The position numbers and the translations under genes were made by a program. From Scylla paramamosain (Eukaryota; Arthropoda; Malacostraca; Decapoda; Portunidae): a stretch of 64,000 nucleotides of DNA. The stretch spans positions 1,400,599-1,464,598 of the forward strand of contig NC_087198.1 in assembly GCF_035594125.1 (NCBI RefSeq). The letters are read 5' to 3'. Under the pieces are notes generated by a model, which did no database searches, was not told the origin of the DNA, and saw nothing but the letters and a program-made list of their open reading frames with translations. Each line of letters starts with the position of its first letter. The first letter of the stretch is position 1. Positions 24,807 through 39,384 of this stretch are shown here, in pieces.

Positions 24807-27800
24807 TTTATATGTAAAAAGAAAAATAATTGTTTATGGTAATAAAGGGTGTTTTGCATACATCTCAGCGTTATGGTACGTAAGCAGCTGAAAATACCCA
24901 AAAGATAAATTTTTGGTTGTCTTCTTCTCTCATATAGGTAGCTTTCCATGTTTTTTTATAACTTTGGTACCTACCACGTTCATCAACACTCAAAAGACAT
25001 GTTTCTGGAAATGTCGTTTTATTTTCCCATAGATGGTGCTCTGGAGGCATTTTGACGTTTTGGTACATAAAATTGTGAAAAACACTCAAAATAAACGTTT
25101 TTGGTAATGTTCTGTTTCTCCATATACAGTGGTACTAAATAGTTTTCGCGTTTGGTACCTAAGACGCCGAAATAAACTAATAATACATCTTTCTCGTAAT
25201 GTCCTTTATTTTATCCATATTGGGTGATTTCCATGCATTTTGGCGTTTTGTTACGTAAAAATGTGAAAAAAAACACTCAAAATATACGTTTTCGGTAATG
25301 TTTTTTTATTTCCTCATTATAATGTTATACATGCGTTTATGCATTTTGCTACCTAAGAATCTCAAAACACTGATAAATGAAGTGTCTTTTTATTTCTTTT
25401 CGTATCGCCATTTAGGATACTTTGCATGCATTTTTGCTTTTTTTTATACGTAAGAAGCTAAAAAAAAAAAATCAAAATACACGTTTCTGGTAATGTTATT
25501 CTGTTTCTCCATAAAATGTGCTTTGCATGCATTTTAGCGTTTTGGTACGTAAGTAGCTGTAAAAACTCTCAAGACACGCTTTTGGTAATGTTTTGCTTTT
25601 CCAGATAGAGAGCTTTTGTTGCTTTTTAGCGTTTTGGTATCTAATATTGTTGTGTTTCTCCAAAGAGAATATTATTCATGCATTTTCGCGTTTTGGTACG
25701 TGAGAAGCTCAAAAACGCTCTTACTATAAGTCTCTCATAATGTCTTTGGTTACTTTGGTTACGTAACAAGCTCAAAACATTGAAAATACACGCTTTTTTT
25801 TGGTAATGTTATTAAGTGTTTAAAAAAAAAAAGGCGTTTTGGATGTGTTTAAGTGTTTTTGTATATACGTAGCTTATAAGCACTGAAAAGAAAAGTTTTT
25901 GTAATCTTTTGTTTTCTCCTATAGGGTGCTTTCCTTGGTTTTTAGCTACTTGGTACCTAACTCGCTCATAAACACTGAAAGGACATGTTTCTGGAAATGT
26001 TTCCTCTCCCCATATAGTATGCTTTGTATGCAGTTTCGCGTTGCGGTACCCAATAACGTCAAAAAGGCCTTAAAACACAAGTTTTGGTTAATCTTCTTCT
26101 GTTTCTCCATATACAGTATTGTTAATACGTTTTAGTGTTCTGGTACCTATGAAGCTCAATAGCACTCAAAATATACGTTTCTTTTAATGTTTTATTTTCC
26201 CCTTTTAGGGTTATTTCCACGAATTTTATCGTTTTTGTATGTAACAGGCTCAAAATCTCTCAAAATGCATGTTTTTGGTAAAGCTGTTGAATTTCTCCAT
26301 AAAGTGTGTTTTGCAACCGTTGTAGCAGTTTGGTACGTAAGTAGCTTAAAACACTTAATGTTTTCCCATTTACGGTACTTTCCATGCTTCTTAAGAGCTT
26401 TTTGTGCCTAACAAAATCATAAACTCTTAAAAGACATGTTTCTGGAAATGTCGTTTATTTTCCCCATATCGGGTGCTTTGCATGCATTTTGGCGTTTTGA
26501 TACCTAACAAAGCTAAATACACTTAAAATACGCGTTTTCTTCATACAGAATGCAAATCATACGTTTTATCGTTTTGGTACCTAATAAGCTAAAAAAAAAA
26601 ATCATAATACTAGTTTCTCTTAAAGTCTTTTCGTTTTCTTATATAGGGTACTTTATATGGATTTTGACGCTTTTGTACATAACAAGCTAAAAAATCGCTA
26701 AAAATGCTCGTTTTTGGCAATGTTTTTGTTTCTGCATGAAGGGTGTTTTGCATGTTTTATCGTTTTGGTACATTATGAATTTAAACACTTCCAAACACGT
26801 GAAAAGTCACGTTATTTTTTTTCCCCTTCCAACATAGTGCTCTTTTCATACTTCTTAGTGTTTTGGTGCCTAACACGTACAAACACTCTCTAAAGATAGG
26901 TTTCTTTTAATGTCGTTTTGTGTCGTCTTTTAGAAGTCTTTGCATGTATTTTTGCGTTTTGGTACCTAATAATATGAAAACCACTCAAAATATATATCTT
27001 CATTCGTGTTGTTTTGTTTCTCCATATAGAATACTATTAAGGTGCCTTTGTGTTTCGTACCTAAAAAGCTGAAAAGCTCTTATAATACACGTTTCTCGAA
27101 ATGTCTTCGTTTCCCGGCATAGGGAACTTTGCATACATTTCGGCGTTTTTCTACTTACATACCTCAAAAACACTGAAAATATAGTTTTTTTTTTTTGTAT
27201 TGTTATTTTGTTTCTCCATAAAGCATGTTTTGCGTCTGTTCAAGCATTTTGATATAAAAATAGCTCAAAAACACTAAAAAAAATACTATTTTTTGGGTAA
27301 TTTTGTTTTGTATTCCCATATAGGATGCTTTCCATTTTTATTTTTTTAGAGTTTGGTGCCTAACACGCTCAAAAACACTCAAAATTCACGTTTCTGGAAA
27401 TTTCGTTTCGTTTCTCCCATAGATTGCACTTTGCATGAATTTCGACGTTTTGGTACATAACATTGTGAAAACAAACAAAATACACGTTTTTATTAATGTT
27501 GCTCTGTTACTCCATATAGAGTGGTATTCATGCATTTTTGTATTTTTCAACCTAATAAGGTCTAAAACACTTACAATATACGTTTCTCGTAATGTCTTTT
27601 CGTTTCCCCATATTGGGAACTTTACATGAATTTTGACAATTTTTTACGTAATTAGCTTAAAACGTTAAAAATACACGTTTTCCCATTTCTCTATAAAAGG
27701 TGTTTTGCATGCGCCTTTGCGTTTTAGTATGTAAGTAGCTCTAAACAATGAAAAGACTTTTTTGTAATGTTTGGTTTCCCATGTATGGTTCTTTCCCTGC

Positions 27801-28270
27801 TTTTTAGCGTTTTGGTACCTAATACGCTTACAAACACTGAAAAGACACGTTTCTAGAAGTGTCGTATTTTCCCTCATGTGTGATGCTTTGCATGCATTTT
27901 AGCGTTTTTGTTTCTCCATATAGAGTGCTATTCATTCGCTTTAGCGTTTTGGTACCTAATAAGTTGAAAACACTCATACTGCACGTTTCTCGTAATGTAC
28001 TTTCGTATCCATATATAGTGCACTTTGCACGCATTTGGCGCTTTTGTACGTGACAAGCTTAAGAAATAAAATGAAATACTAGTTTCTGGTAAGGTTATTT
28101 GTTTTTTCCATGAAGGGATTTTTGCAAGCATTTTAGCGTTTTTGTACGTTAGTAGCTGAAAAATACCCCCAAAAATACGTTTTTTGGGGAATGTTGTTTT
28201 TGCTTTTCCAGTATAGGGAAGTTTTCATGCTTTTTACTGTTTTGTTGTTAACAAGTTCATATACACATAT
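24807..28270 (+). repeat. Satellite block, 5-mer HOR, + orientation (reference zone)
   Basis: The clearest view of the 5-mer. Alpha monomers start near 25653, 26098, 26535, 27015, 27503 and 27908, spaced 445, 437, 480, 488 and 405 bp, with beta, gamma, delta and epsilon between them. Type marks: alpha, ACCTAAGAAGCTC and ACTCATAATACACG; beta, GTAACAAGCTC; gamma, CTCCATAAAG and GTAAGTAGCTC; delta, CATGCTTTTTAGCG and GTGCCTAACACGCTC; epsilon, AACAATGTGAAAA. Some monomers are shortened (delta near 25640, beta near 25750, gamma near 26300). No gene is seen. Confidence 0.88.
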
Positions 28271-29141
28271 ACTTGGAAATTATAAAAAAAAAAGTGCCAA
28301 AAACGTGTCTTTTGAGTTTTTTTTTCAGCTTCTTACGTACCAAGAAGGTAAAATGCATGAAAAACACCCTTTATGGAAAAACAGAATAATATCACCAAAA
28401 AGAAATCGTTTGAGAGTTTTTGAGCTTGTTAGGTAGAAAAACGCCATAATGTATGGAAAGTATTCTATATGAAGAAAGAAAAAGACATTACGAGAAACGT
28501 GTATTATGAGTAAATTTGAGCTTCTTAGGTAGTAAAATGTGAAAACGCATGAATAGCACTCTGTATGGATAAACATAACAACATTACCAAAAACGTGTAT
28601 TTTCAGTGTTTTTTTCATATTGTTAGGTGCCAAAAAGCCAAAATGTATGGAAGCCCACTAACTAACAAACAAAACTAAATTTAATGAAACGTGTCTTTTG
28701 AATGTTTATGAAACTGCTTTCCATGCTAAAAAGCATGGAAAGATCACCATATGGGAATAAAAAACTTTATCAAAAACATGTCTTTTCAATCTTTTTGAGC
28801 TTTTTACGTACCAAAACGCTAATACGCTTACAAAACACTCTTTATGGAGAAACAGAATAAAATTGCCAAAAACAAGTATTTTATGTGTTTATGAGCTTGT
28901 TACGTAGAAAACGCAAAAATGCATGCAAAGTAACCTTTATGAGGAAATGAAACGATGTTTCCAGAAACTTGTCTTTTGAGTGTTTAGATACTAAACCGAT
29001 ATAAAGCTTGGAAATCACTTGATTTGAACAACAAAACAACACTAAGGAAAACGAGTCTTTAAAGTGTTTTTGAGCTTATTACATACCAAAAACCTAAGCC
29101 GGATGCAAAAAAAAAAAAAAATCTTCATGGAAACATAATAA

Positions 29142-29209
29142 CATTACCAAAAACTTGTAATTGCATTACCAAAAACTTGTACCAAAACATTACCAAAAAC
29201 TTGTAATTC
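29142..29209. repeat. Local triplication of an 18-bp monomer piece
   Basis: CATTACCAAAAACTTGTA occurs three times within 68 bp, separated by ATTG and CCAAAA. It is a slippage-type expansion inside one monomer. Confidence 0.85.
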
Positions 29210-30847
29210 TTATTGTTAAGTACACATGCAAAGCATGCGAAAGGAAATGAGTTTTCCAGAAAGGTGTCTTTTCAGTGTTTATGAGTGTTCTAGCTCCAAA
29301 ACGATGAAAAGCATGGAAATCACACTGTAATGGAAAACAAAACATTAACAAAAATGTCTCTTTTCAGTATTTTTGATCAACTTATGTATCAGAACGCTAA
29401 AACGCATGCAAAACACCCTTGATGGAGAAACAGAATAACATTACCAAAAACAAGTTTTTTTTTTTTATTGTTTTGAGGCTGTTACGTGAAAAACGTCAAA
29501 ATACATTCCAAGTACCCTATTTGGTTAAATGAAAAAAAATATTACGAGAAAGTTTTTTTTTTTTTAATTCTTAGGTAACAAACCGCTAGAGGGCAATAAC
29601 TAGCTAGCACTCTATAGGAAAAAAAAAAGAACAATATTTCCAAAAACATGTATTTTGAGTGTATTTCACATTGTCAGGTACCAAAACTCCAAAATGCAAA
29701 CAAAACACCCTATATGGTGAAAGAAAACGAGATTTCAAGAAAAGTGTCTTTTGTTAATGAGTGTTGTTAGATACCAAAAGGAAAAAAAAAAGCACCCTAT
29801 ATTGGAAAACAACACATTACCAGAAACGTTTTTTCCACTGTTTTTGAGCAACTTATGTACCAAAACTTTGAAACGCATGCAAAATGTTATTAATAACATT
29901 AAGAAAATAAGTATTTTGAGTGTTTTTTCAACTTGTTTCGTAGAAAAACGCCAAAAAGTAAGCAAAGTACCCTAAATGGGGAAATGGATAAACATTACGA
30001 AAAACGTGTATTATGAGTATTTTATTAGTTTCATAAGTACCAAAACGCTATGAATGAGTATGAATAACACTCTATAGAGAGAAACAGAATTACATTACGT
30101 GTTATTTTGAATGTATATCATATTGTTAGGTTTTAAAATCCGTGGAAAGCACCCTATATGGAGAAAGGAAGCGAGATTTCCAGAAACGTGTTTTTTTTCT
30201 AATATTTATGTGCGTGCAAACACCGAAATGATAAAAAAAAAAAAAGGAGGGAAAGTACCCTATATGGGAGAACAAGACATTACCAAAACGTCTCTTTATA
30301 GTGTTTTTGAGCTACTTAAGTACCAAAAACGCTGAAACGCTTGCAAAAAAAAAAAAAAACATGAAGAAATAGTATATCAAAAACGTGTTTTTGTTTGTTT
30401 TTGAGCTTAGTACGTGGAAAAATGCCAAAATGAAGCAAAAGACTTTGTAATGTTAAACGAAAAGACATTAGGAAAAACGTGTATTATGAGAGTTTTAGAG
30501 CTTCTTAGGTAGCAAAATACTAAAACGCATGAATTTTATAGTGCACTTTATATCGACAAATCAGAACAACATTACCAATAATTTGTATTTTGAGTGTTTA
30601 TTTTTAATTATTATTATTATTAGGTACCAAAATGCCATAATGTTTTCACAGTCACCTATATAGGGAAATAAAACTACATTACTAGAAAAAATGTCTTTTA
30701 AGGGTTTTTATTTTACTTATTATTTTTTTTTTCGTATTAGGCATCATAATGCTAAAAAGTATGGAAATCACCCTATATGGGAATATACATGTAAAACAAC
30801 ATTACGAACGTGTCTTTTCAGGGTTTTAGAATTTCTTTAGCAATAAA

Positions 30848-31085
<238 letters not shown>

Positions 31086-31675
31086 TATATATATATATTG
31101 CGAAAAACAAGTATTTTGAGTGTTTTTGAGCTTGTTACGTAAAGAAACGCCAAAACATATGCAAAATCCTCTATTTTGGGAAACGAAAGGACATTATGAG
31201 AGATCTGTTATAATCGTTTTTTTTTTTTTTACCTTTTTAGGTACAAAGACGCTAAAACGCATTGACAGCACTTAATATGAAAAAAACAACAACAAAAACA
31301 TTACCTAAAACATATATTTTGAGTGTTTTTAACAAAACGCCAAAATGCATGCAAAGCAACGTATATGGCAATATAAAACATCATTACGAAAAAAAACGTG
31401 TCTTTTGAATGTTATACACTTTATGGAGAAAAAGAATATTACAAAAAATAACTATTTCGAGTGTTTTTAGCGTGTTACGTACAAAAATGCAAAAATACAT
31501 GAAAATAACGTTATATGGAGAAACGAAAGGACATTACGAAGAAAATCTATTATAAGTGTTTTTGAACATCTTAGGTAACAAAATGCTGAAACTCAAGAAT
31601 AGTACTCGATATCGAGACCAAAGAAACGTGTATTTTGAGTGTTTTCACATTAATAAATAGCAAATCACCTAAATA

Positions 31676-31701
31676 TATGGGTATGGGTATGGGTATGGGT
31701 A
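31676..31701. repeat. (TATGGG)4 tandem hexamer
   Basis: Four perfect TATGGG units plus TA at the TATATGGG position of an epsilon monomer. It is a local expansion of monomer text. Confidence 0.92.
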
Positions 31702-32811
31702 AAACCGAGATTTCCAGAAACGTATCTTTTAAATGTTTTTGAGCGTATTAAGCACCAATACGCTAAAAAGCATGAAAATCACTTTATTTGGGAACACAAA
31801 ACGACTTAACGAAAAACATGACTTTTTGAGTGTTTTTGAACTTCTTATGTACCAAAAAGGTAAAATGCATGCAAAACACCCTCTATGCAGAAACAAAATA
31901 AAATTATCAAAAACAAGTATTTTGAGTGTTTTTGAGCTTGTTACATAGAATAACACTAAAATATATGAAAAGTTTACTATGTGGGGAAACAAAAAAGACA
32001 TTAGAAGAAAAGTGTATTATAAGTGTTTTTGAGCTTTCCAGGTACCGAAATGCGAAAACGCATTAATACCACCTTATACGACAAAACAGAACAACATTAC
32101 CAAAAACCGCGTAATTTGTGTTTTTTTTTTTTTCCACATTGATAAGTACCAATATATTTGGAAACGATAAAATGTGTGTTTTTTAGTGTTTCTTTGTATG
32201 TTTGTCACCAAAACGCTAAAATGCAATGGTAAACACCATAAATGGGAATAAAAAACAACTTTACCAAAAAATGTGTCTTTTGAGTGTTTTCAGCCTCTTA
32301 CGTACCGAAACCCTAAAAAAGCATGCAAAACACTTTTTATGTAGAAGAATATCATTACCAAAAACAAGTATTTTGAGAGTTTTTTGAGTTTCTTGCATAC
32401 AAAAACATTAAAATGGATGAAAAATACTCTTAATAGGTAGACGTAATGACATTACGAAAAACATGTATTATATATATATATTTTTTTTTTTTACATTTTA
32501 GGTATTAAAACGCTAAACCTATAAACATCACTCTATTAAGAAACAGAACTACATTAACAAAAACGTGTGTTTTGAGCATATTTCACATTATTAGGTACCG
32601 AAACGCCAAAATGCATGGAAAGCCCTTGATATGGGGAAATGAAATTGTTACAAGAAAGCATCTTTCGAAACGAAAAGACTTTACGAGAAACGTTTATTAT
32701 GAATGTTTTTGGTTCTTAGGTACAAAAACGCTAAAACGCATGAATAGCACTTTATATGAAGACACATAACATTATTAATAACATATATTTTGAGTCTATT
32801 TCAAATTGTTA

Positions 32812-35800
32812 GGCTTTTTTGTTACCTAATTATGTTAAAAGCAATAAAAATACTCGCTTTTGTTAATGTTGTGTTCCTATATAAAGATTATTTACACCTG
32901 TTTTAGCGTTTTCGTGATGTCTTTTCGTTTTTGCATGAATTTTGGCATTTTTCTACGAAACAAGCTGAAAAAGCACTCAAAACACACAATTTTATTGCAT
33001 ATACAAGATCATAATCACTCAAAAAACATGTTCCTGGAAATGTCTTTTTTTTTTTTTCCTGATATAGGGTACCTTACATGTATTTATGCATTTAATTACT
33101 TAACAGTGTAAAGGAATACACAAAACACGTTTGTTTTTTTCTTTTGATGTTCTGTTTCTCCATTTAGAGTTTTATTACAGGGTTTTCGCGTTTTCGTAGA
33201 CAGGAAACTCAAAAACACTCATAACACACGTCTCTCGCAATGTCTTTTCATTTCCTCATTCTTTGCATGCATTTTGGCGATTTTGTACGTAAACTCAAAA
33301 GCATTTAAATACTTGTTTTTGTTAAAGTTATTCTCTTTCTATTTAAAAGGGTGTTTTCCATTCGTTTTATGGTTTTTGTACATAAATAGCTCAAAAATAC
33401 ACCAAACACACGTTTTTAGAAATGTTGTTTTGCTTTCCCCATAGAGGAACTTTTCCATGCCTTTTAGCTTTTTTGTGCCTAACACGCTCATAAACACTAA
33501 AAAAAAAAAAAAAATACTTGTTTCTGGAAATGTCGTTTCATTTCCCTAGAGAGGGCACTTTGCATGCATTTTGGCGTTTTTGCTATCTTACAATGTGAAA
33601 AAAAATAAAAAATCACGTTTTTTGGTAATTTTCTTTTATTTATTTATTTATTTTTCCATATAGAGTAATACTATTTATGTTTTTTTAACGTTTTGGTACC
33701 AAAAACTTAAAAACACTGATAATACACTTTTCTTGTAATGTCTTTTTCGTTTCCTAATATTAGGTACTTTGCATACATTTTGGCGTTTTCGTAGGTAACA
33801 ATCTGAAAACCCTTAAAATACTTGTTTTTTTTTCGTAATTTTATTGTTTCTCCATAAATCATATTTCACGTGCGTTTTAGCGTTTTGGTACGTAAGTAGC
33901 TCAAAAACATTTTGGTGCCTAACACGATCATAAACACTCAACAGACACGTTTCACGAAATATCATTTTCTTTCCCAACTATAGCCTATTTTTTTCCTGTT
34001 TTTTTTTTTTTTTTGGCTTTTTGGCACCTAATAATGTGTAATACACATAAAACACAAGTTTTTGGTAATGTTTTTTTTTTTTTTTCCATAGAGAGTGCTA
34101 TTAATGCCTTTTAACATTTTGGTACCTAAGAAGCTCAAAAGCACTAATAATACACGTTTCAGGTAATGACCTTTCGTTTCCCATAGTCTACTTTGTGTGC
34201 ATATTGTTGTTTTTGTAACAAACTCAAAAACAATTTTTTTTTTCGCAAATATATAATGTCTCGCCATAAATGTTTTTTTTTTTTTTTTTTGCATGCGTTT
34301 TACCATTATGATACGTAATTACCTGAAAAACACTGAAAAGAGACGGTTTCGGTGACGTTTTGTTATCCATATAAGGTGTTTATTTTTTATTTTTTATTTG
34401 TTTATTTTTTTTTTTCGTTTTGGTACTTAACACGCTAATAAACTCATAAAAGACACGTTACTAGAAATTTAATTTCTTTTCCCTATATAGGGATCGTTGG
34501 ATGCATTTTGGTGTTTTGGTATCAATGAATGTGAAAAAAAAACACTCAAAACACACGTATTTGGTAATGTTTTGTATCTTCATATAGAATGTTATTCATG
34601 GTTTATTACGTGTTGGTACCTAAGAAGCTCAAAAACATTCATAACACACGTTTCTTGTAATGCCTTTTCGTTTCTCCATATAAAATTTTCGTACCTAAGA
34701 AGGATGTATTTTGGCGTTTTTCCACCTAAGCTCACTCAAAAAACTTGTTTTTTGGTAATATTATTCTTTTTCTCCATAAATTGTGTTTTGCATGCATTTT
34801 TTTGCGTTTTTGGTACATAAGATACTGGAAAAAAAAACACTCAGAAGACACGTTTTTTGGTACTATTGTTCTGTTTTTTTTTTTTTTTTTTCATATAGAA
34901 TGCTATTCATGCGTTTTAGAGTTTTGGTACTTAAGAATCTCAAAAAAACAGATTTCTCGTAAAGACTTTTCGTTTCTCAATATCGAGTGCTTTGCATGCA
35001 TTTTGCTGTTATATCTCCTAATAATGTGAAATACAATACACGTTTTTGGTATTAATCTTCTTTTTCTCCAAATAAAGCGCTATTCATGTGTTTTAACGTT
35101 TTGGTACCTAAGAAGCTAAAAAAAAAAAATAATGATAATAAACGTTTTTGTAATGTCGTTTCGGTTCCCCATATAGGATAGTTTGTATGCATTTTGGTGT
35201 TTTCGACGTAAAAAAAAAAAATCAAAAACACTCGTTATTTATTTTCCATAAGGATATAATTCATGTTATTTTTTTTTAACCGTTTTCCTTGCTAATACGT
35301 TAAAAACACTGAAAATATATGATTCTGGAAATGTAGTTCTGTTTCCCCTTATAGGGATATTTCCATGCACTTTGCCGTTTTGATACCTAACAATGTTAAA
35401 AACATTCAAAATACAATTTTTTTTTATAATAATTTATGTTTGTTTTATATAGTGTGATATTCATACATATTTTTTTCTGGTTTGGTACCTAAAAAGCTCA
35501 AAAAACAATCATAATACACGTTTCTCGTAAAGTTCTTTCGTTTCCCCTTATAAACTATTTTCCATGCAATTCAGCGTTTTTGTACGTAAAAAGCTGAAAA
35601 AAATACACATTTTTTGCTAAAGTTATTTTGTTTTTTCCATAAAGCATTTGCATGCATTTTATCATTTTACGACGTAAGTAGCTCAAAAACTCTCAGAAGA
35701 TGTTTTATTAATGTTTGTTTTACATTTTTTTTATTTTTATTTTTGTGCCTAGCACGCTCACAAACACACAAAAGACCCGTTTCTTGAAATCTCGTTTCCT

Positions 35801-36650
35801 ATCCCGATATAAGGTATTTTCCATACATTTTGGCGTTTTGATATCTAACAATGTGAAAAATTACTCTAAATACCAATTTTTGGTTATCTTATTATGTTTC
35901 TATATATAGGGTGCTATGCATACATTTTCTCGTTTTGGTACCAAAGAAGCTCAAAAACAAAAAAAAAATACACGTTTCTTGTAATATGTTTTCGTTACGA
36001 GATATAGGGTAATTTACATACATTTTGGCGTTTTCTACGTATTGAGTTGAAAAGCACTAAAAACACGTTTCTTTTGTAATTTTTACTATTGCTCCATACT
36101 TTTTTTTTTTTTGCATGCATTTTGGCGTTTTGGTACATACCTCAAAAAACACTGAAAAGAGATGTATGTAGTTATATTATTTTGTTTACTCATACAGGAT
36201 GGTTTCCATACATTTTGGGTTTTGGTGCTTAGCACGCTCATAAACACTCAAAAAGACACGTTTCTGGAAATATCGCTTTGCATGCTTTTGGTGATTTGTT
36301 GCCTAACAATATGAAATACAGTCGAAATACATGTCTTCGATAATGCTTTTCTGTTTCTCCATAGTGTTATTCATGCACTTTAACATTTTGGTACCTAAGA
36401 ACCTCAAAATACTCATAATACAAGTTTCTCATGAAGTCTTTTTGTTTCCCTATATACGGTACTTTGCATGCATTTTCGCTTTTTCTACGTAACAAGCTAT
36501 AAAAAAAATAAATAAAAAAATGTATTATTTTGATGATATTACTCTGTTTCTACATTAAAGTTTTTTTGCATGCGTTTTAGCGTTTTGGTACGTAAATAAA
36601 TGAAAAGACTCAAAAGGCACGATTAATGTAATGTTGTTTTGTTTTTCGAA
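32812..36650 (+). repeat. Satellite block, 5-mer HOR, + orientation
   Basis: The array flips to + near 32812 and runs for about 40 diverged monomers. Many T-runs of 10-20 bases occur at monomer ends (for example 34067-34085, 34266-34291 and 34866-34890). The 5-mer order remains readable (delta GGTGCCTAACACG near 33910, alpha near 34090 and 34570). The block ends near 36650 at GTTTTTCGAAATAGAG. No gene is seen. Confidence 0.83.
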
Positions 36651-39384
36651 ATAGAGAAATCATGTATTTTGAGTGTGTTTCACATTGTTACCCGCCAAAA
36701 CGCCAAAATGCATGCAAAGCCCCTTATAATAGGAAAGGAAATGACATTTTTCAGAAAAAAAAATAGTGCTTTGAGGGTTTCTGAGCATGTAAGCATGTAT
36801 GAAAATTCAAAACATTACGAAAAAAACGTATCTTATGAGTGTTTTTCAGCTTCTTACGTACCAAAACTCTAAATTACATGCAAAAACACCCTTCATAAAC
36901 ACAATAACTTTATAAAAAAATATGTGTTTTAAATGTTTTGAGCTTGTTACGTTGAAAAGTAAAAATGAATGCAATTTACTCTATACGGGGAAACGAGAAA
37001 TTACGAGAAGCGTGTATTATGAGTTTTTTTTTTTTTTATCTTCTTAGGTACCAAAATCCTAAAACGAATGAATAGTACTCTATATCGAAAAACTAACAAT
37101 ATTACCAAAAACGTGTATTTTGAGTGTTTTCTCACATTATCAGGTAGCAAAACAGCACGAGGCAATAAAGGTTCATATATGGGGAAACGAAACAGCATTA
37201 CCAGAAACGTGTCTCTTCAGTGTTTTGAGCGTGTTAGTTACCAACACGTTTAAAAGCATGGAAATCACCTTATATAAGAATACAAAACAACGTTACGTAC
37301 ATGTCTTTTGAGTGTTTTTAATCTTCTTACGCACTGAAACGATAAAACCCATATAAAACACAGTTCATGGTGAAACAGAATAATTTTACCAAAAACAAGT
37401 ATTTTGGCTGTTTTCAGGTTTTTTACGTACAAAACCGGCAAAATACATCCAAAGTTCCGTATATGTTTAGACGAAAGGGGATTGCGAGAACCATTTCTTA
37501 GTGTTTTTTTTGAGGGGGGGCTTCTTAGGTACAAAAAACGAGGAATCGCATGACTAGCGATCTCTTTGGAGAAACAAAACAACATTACCAAAAACGTGTA
37601 TTTTAAGTATATTTCACATTGTTAGGTACCAAAACGCCATTGTCTATGTAATGCATCCTAAATGGCGAAACGAGTTTTCCAGAAGTGTCTTTCCAGATAT
37701 TGATGAGCGTGCTAGGCACCAAAACGATAAAAGCGAAAACGCTTTGTGTGTCCAATATATCTGGGAAAACAAAACAACATTACAAAAAAATGTCTCTTTT
37801 CAGTGTTTGTGAGCTACTTACGTTTCCAAAAGCTAAAACGCATATAAATATGTTTTATTCAGAAACACAATAACTTTATTTAAACTTGTATTTCAATTGT
37901 TTTCTGAGTTTGTTACGTACAAAAAAGAAAAAAACCGTGCAAAGTACTCTCTATGATGAAACGAAAAGACATTACGAGAAAGTGTTTTAAGCTTCTTAGG
38001 TACCAAAACGGAAAAAGGCGATAATACAACTATATATGGAAAAACAGAACGACATTACTAAAAACACGCATTTTGAGTGCTTTTTTACATTACTAAAATA
38101 CCTGAAAAGCCTTTATATACGAAAATAAAGCGTGATTACAAGAAACGAGAAACGTGTATTTATGTGTCTTTCAGCACGTTAGGCAACAAAACGCTAAAAA
38201 GCATGGAAAATGACCTTATAGCGGAATACAAAACGCTACGAAAAACGAGTCTTTTGATAGTTTTGTTTTTATTTTTTACGCTAAAACTCATGCAAAAGAC
38301 CTTTTATGGAGAAACAGAATAACATTAAAAAAAAAAAGTGTTCTGAGTGTTTTCGACTTGTTACTTGGAAAACTCAAAAACGCATACAGAGTATTCTATA
38401 TGGGGAAAGAAAAATGCTTTACGAAAAACATGTATAACGTGTATTTAAAAACGTGTATTTTAAGTGTTTTTCGTACTGTAAGATATCAAAACGACAAAAT
38501 GGATGCAAAACTCTTTATATTCAGGAACGAAGCAACATTACAAGAAATGTATTTTTTTGTGTTTTTGTGTATGTTAGGCACGAAAATGCTAAAAAGAATG
38601 GAATACACCTTATATGGGAAAACGAAACAACATAACTTATATTGTACATTTTGAGTCTGTTTTCAGTTTTTTAGGTAACAAAACGATAAAACGCATGAAA
38701 AAAAAACTGTAGAAAAAGATTACCATTATCAAAAAAATAAATAAATAAATAAATTCTAGTGTCTTTTCAACATATTAAGTCAATATGCAGGCAATGTACA
38801 ATGCAATAGAGAATGGAAAAGGCATAACGAGAAACATGTATTGAGTGTTTTTTTTTCAGATTTGCATGAGTAGGACTCTATATAGAGAGAAACAGAACAA
38901 CATTATCAAAAACGTGTATTTTAAGTACATTTCATATTTTGAAGTGACAAAACGCCAAAATGCATTTAAAGCACCCTATATTTGGCAAAGATAACGATAT
39001 CTTAAGAAACGTCTTTTTAGTGTTAATGGAAACAAAACAACATTACCAAAAACGTGTCCTTTCAATGTTTATAAAGTTACGTACTAAAACGCTAAAACGT
39101 ATGTAATAAAAAAATATATATAAATTTACCCCCTTAAAAAAATCGTTGATATTGAGTGTTTTTTGAGTTTCATACGTAGAAAAATGCCAATATCATGAAA
39201 TTACCCTATATGAAAACAAAAAGACATTACGAGAAAAGTGTATTATATGTATTTTTGAGCTTTTTATTTACCAAAAAAAAAAAAAAAAATACAAAACAAC
39301 ATTACTAAAAACGTGTTTTATAGGTTCTTATGTACAGAAACGCTAAAACCCAAGCAAAACACCCTTTATGGAGAAGTGAAATAA
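36651..39384 (-). repeat. Satellite block, 5-mer HOR, - orientation
   Basis: Minus-strand monomers of 5-mer type. The last 95 bp, from about 39290 after an A-run, match the flank of LINE copy 1. The block ends at GAGAAGTGAAATAA, where the CR1-like element begins. No gene is seen. Confidence 0.83.

Noticed and set aside
31676..31701. TATGGG repeats as a possible interstitial telomere
   Set aside because: The arthropod telomere repeat is TTAGG; only four units are present and they grow from normal monomer text.
34497..35029. Overlapping 107- and 94-residue ORFs rich in F, C and W that might suggest a membrane protein
   Set aside because: They are translations of satellite monomers in the 32-codon open frame; start and stop positions are accidental and the frames break by indels between units.
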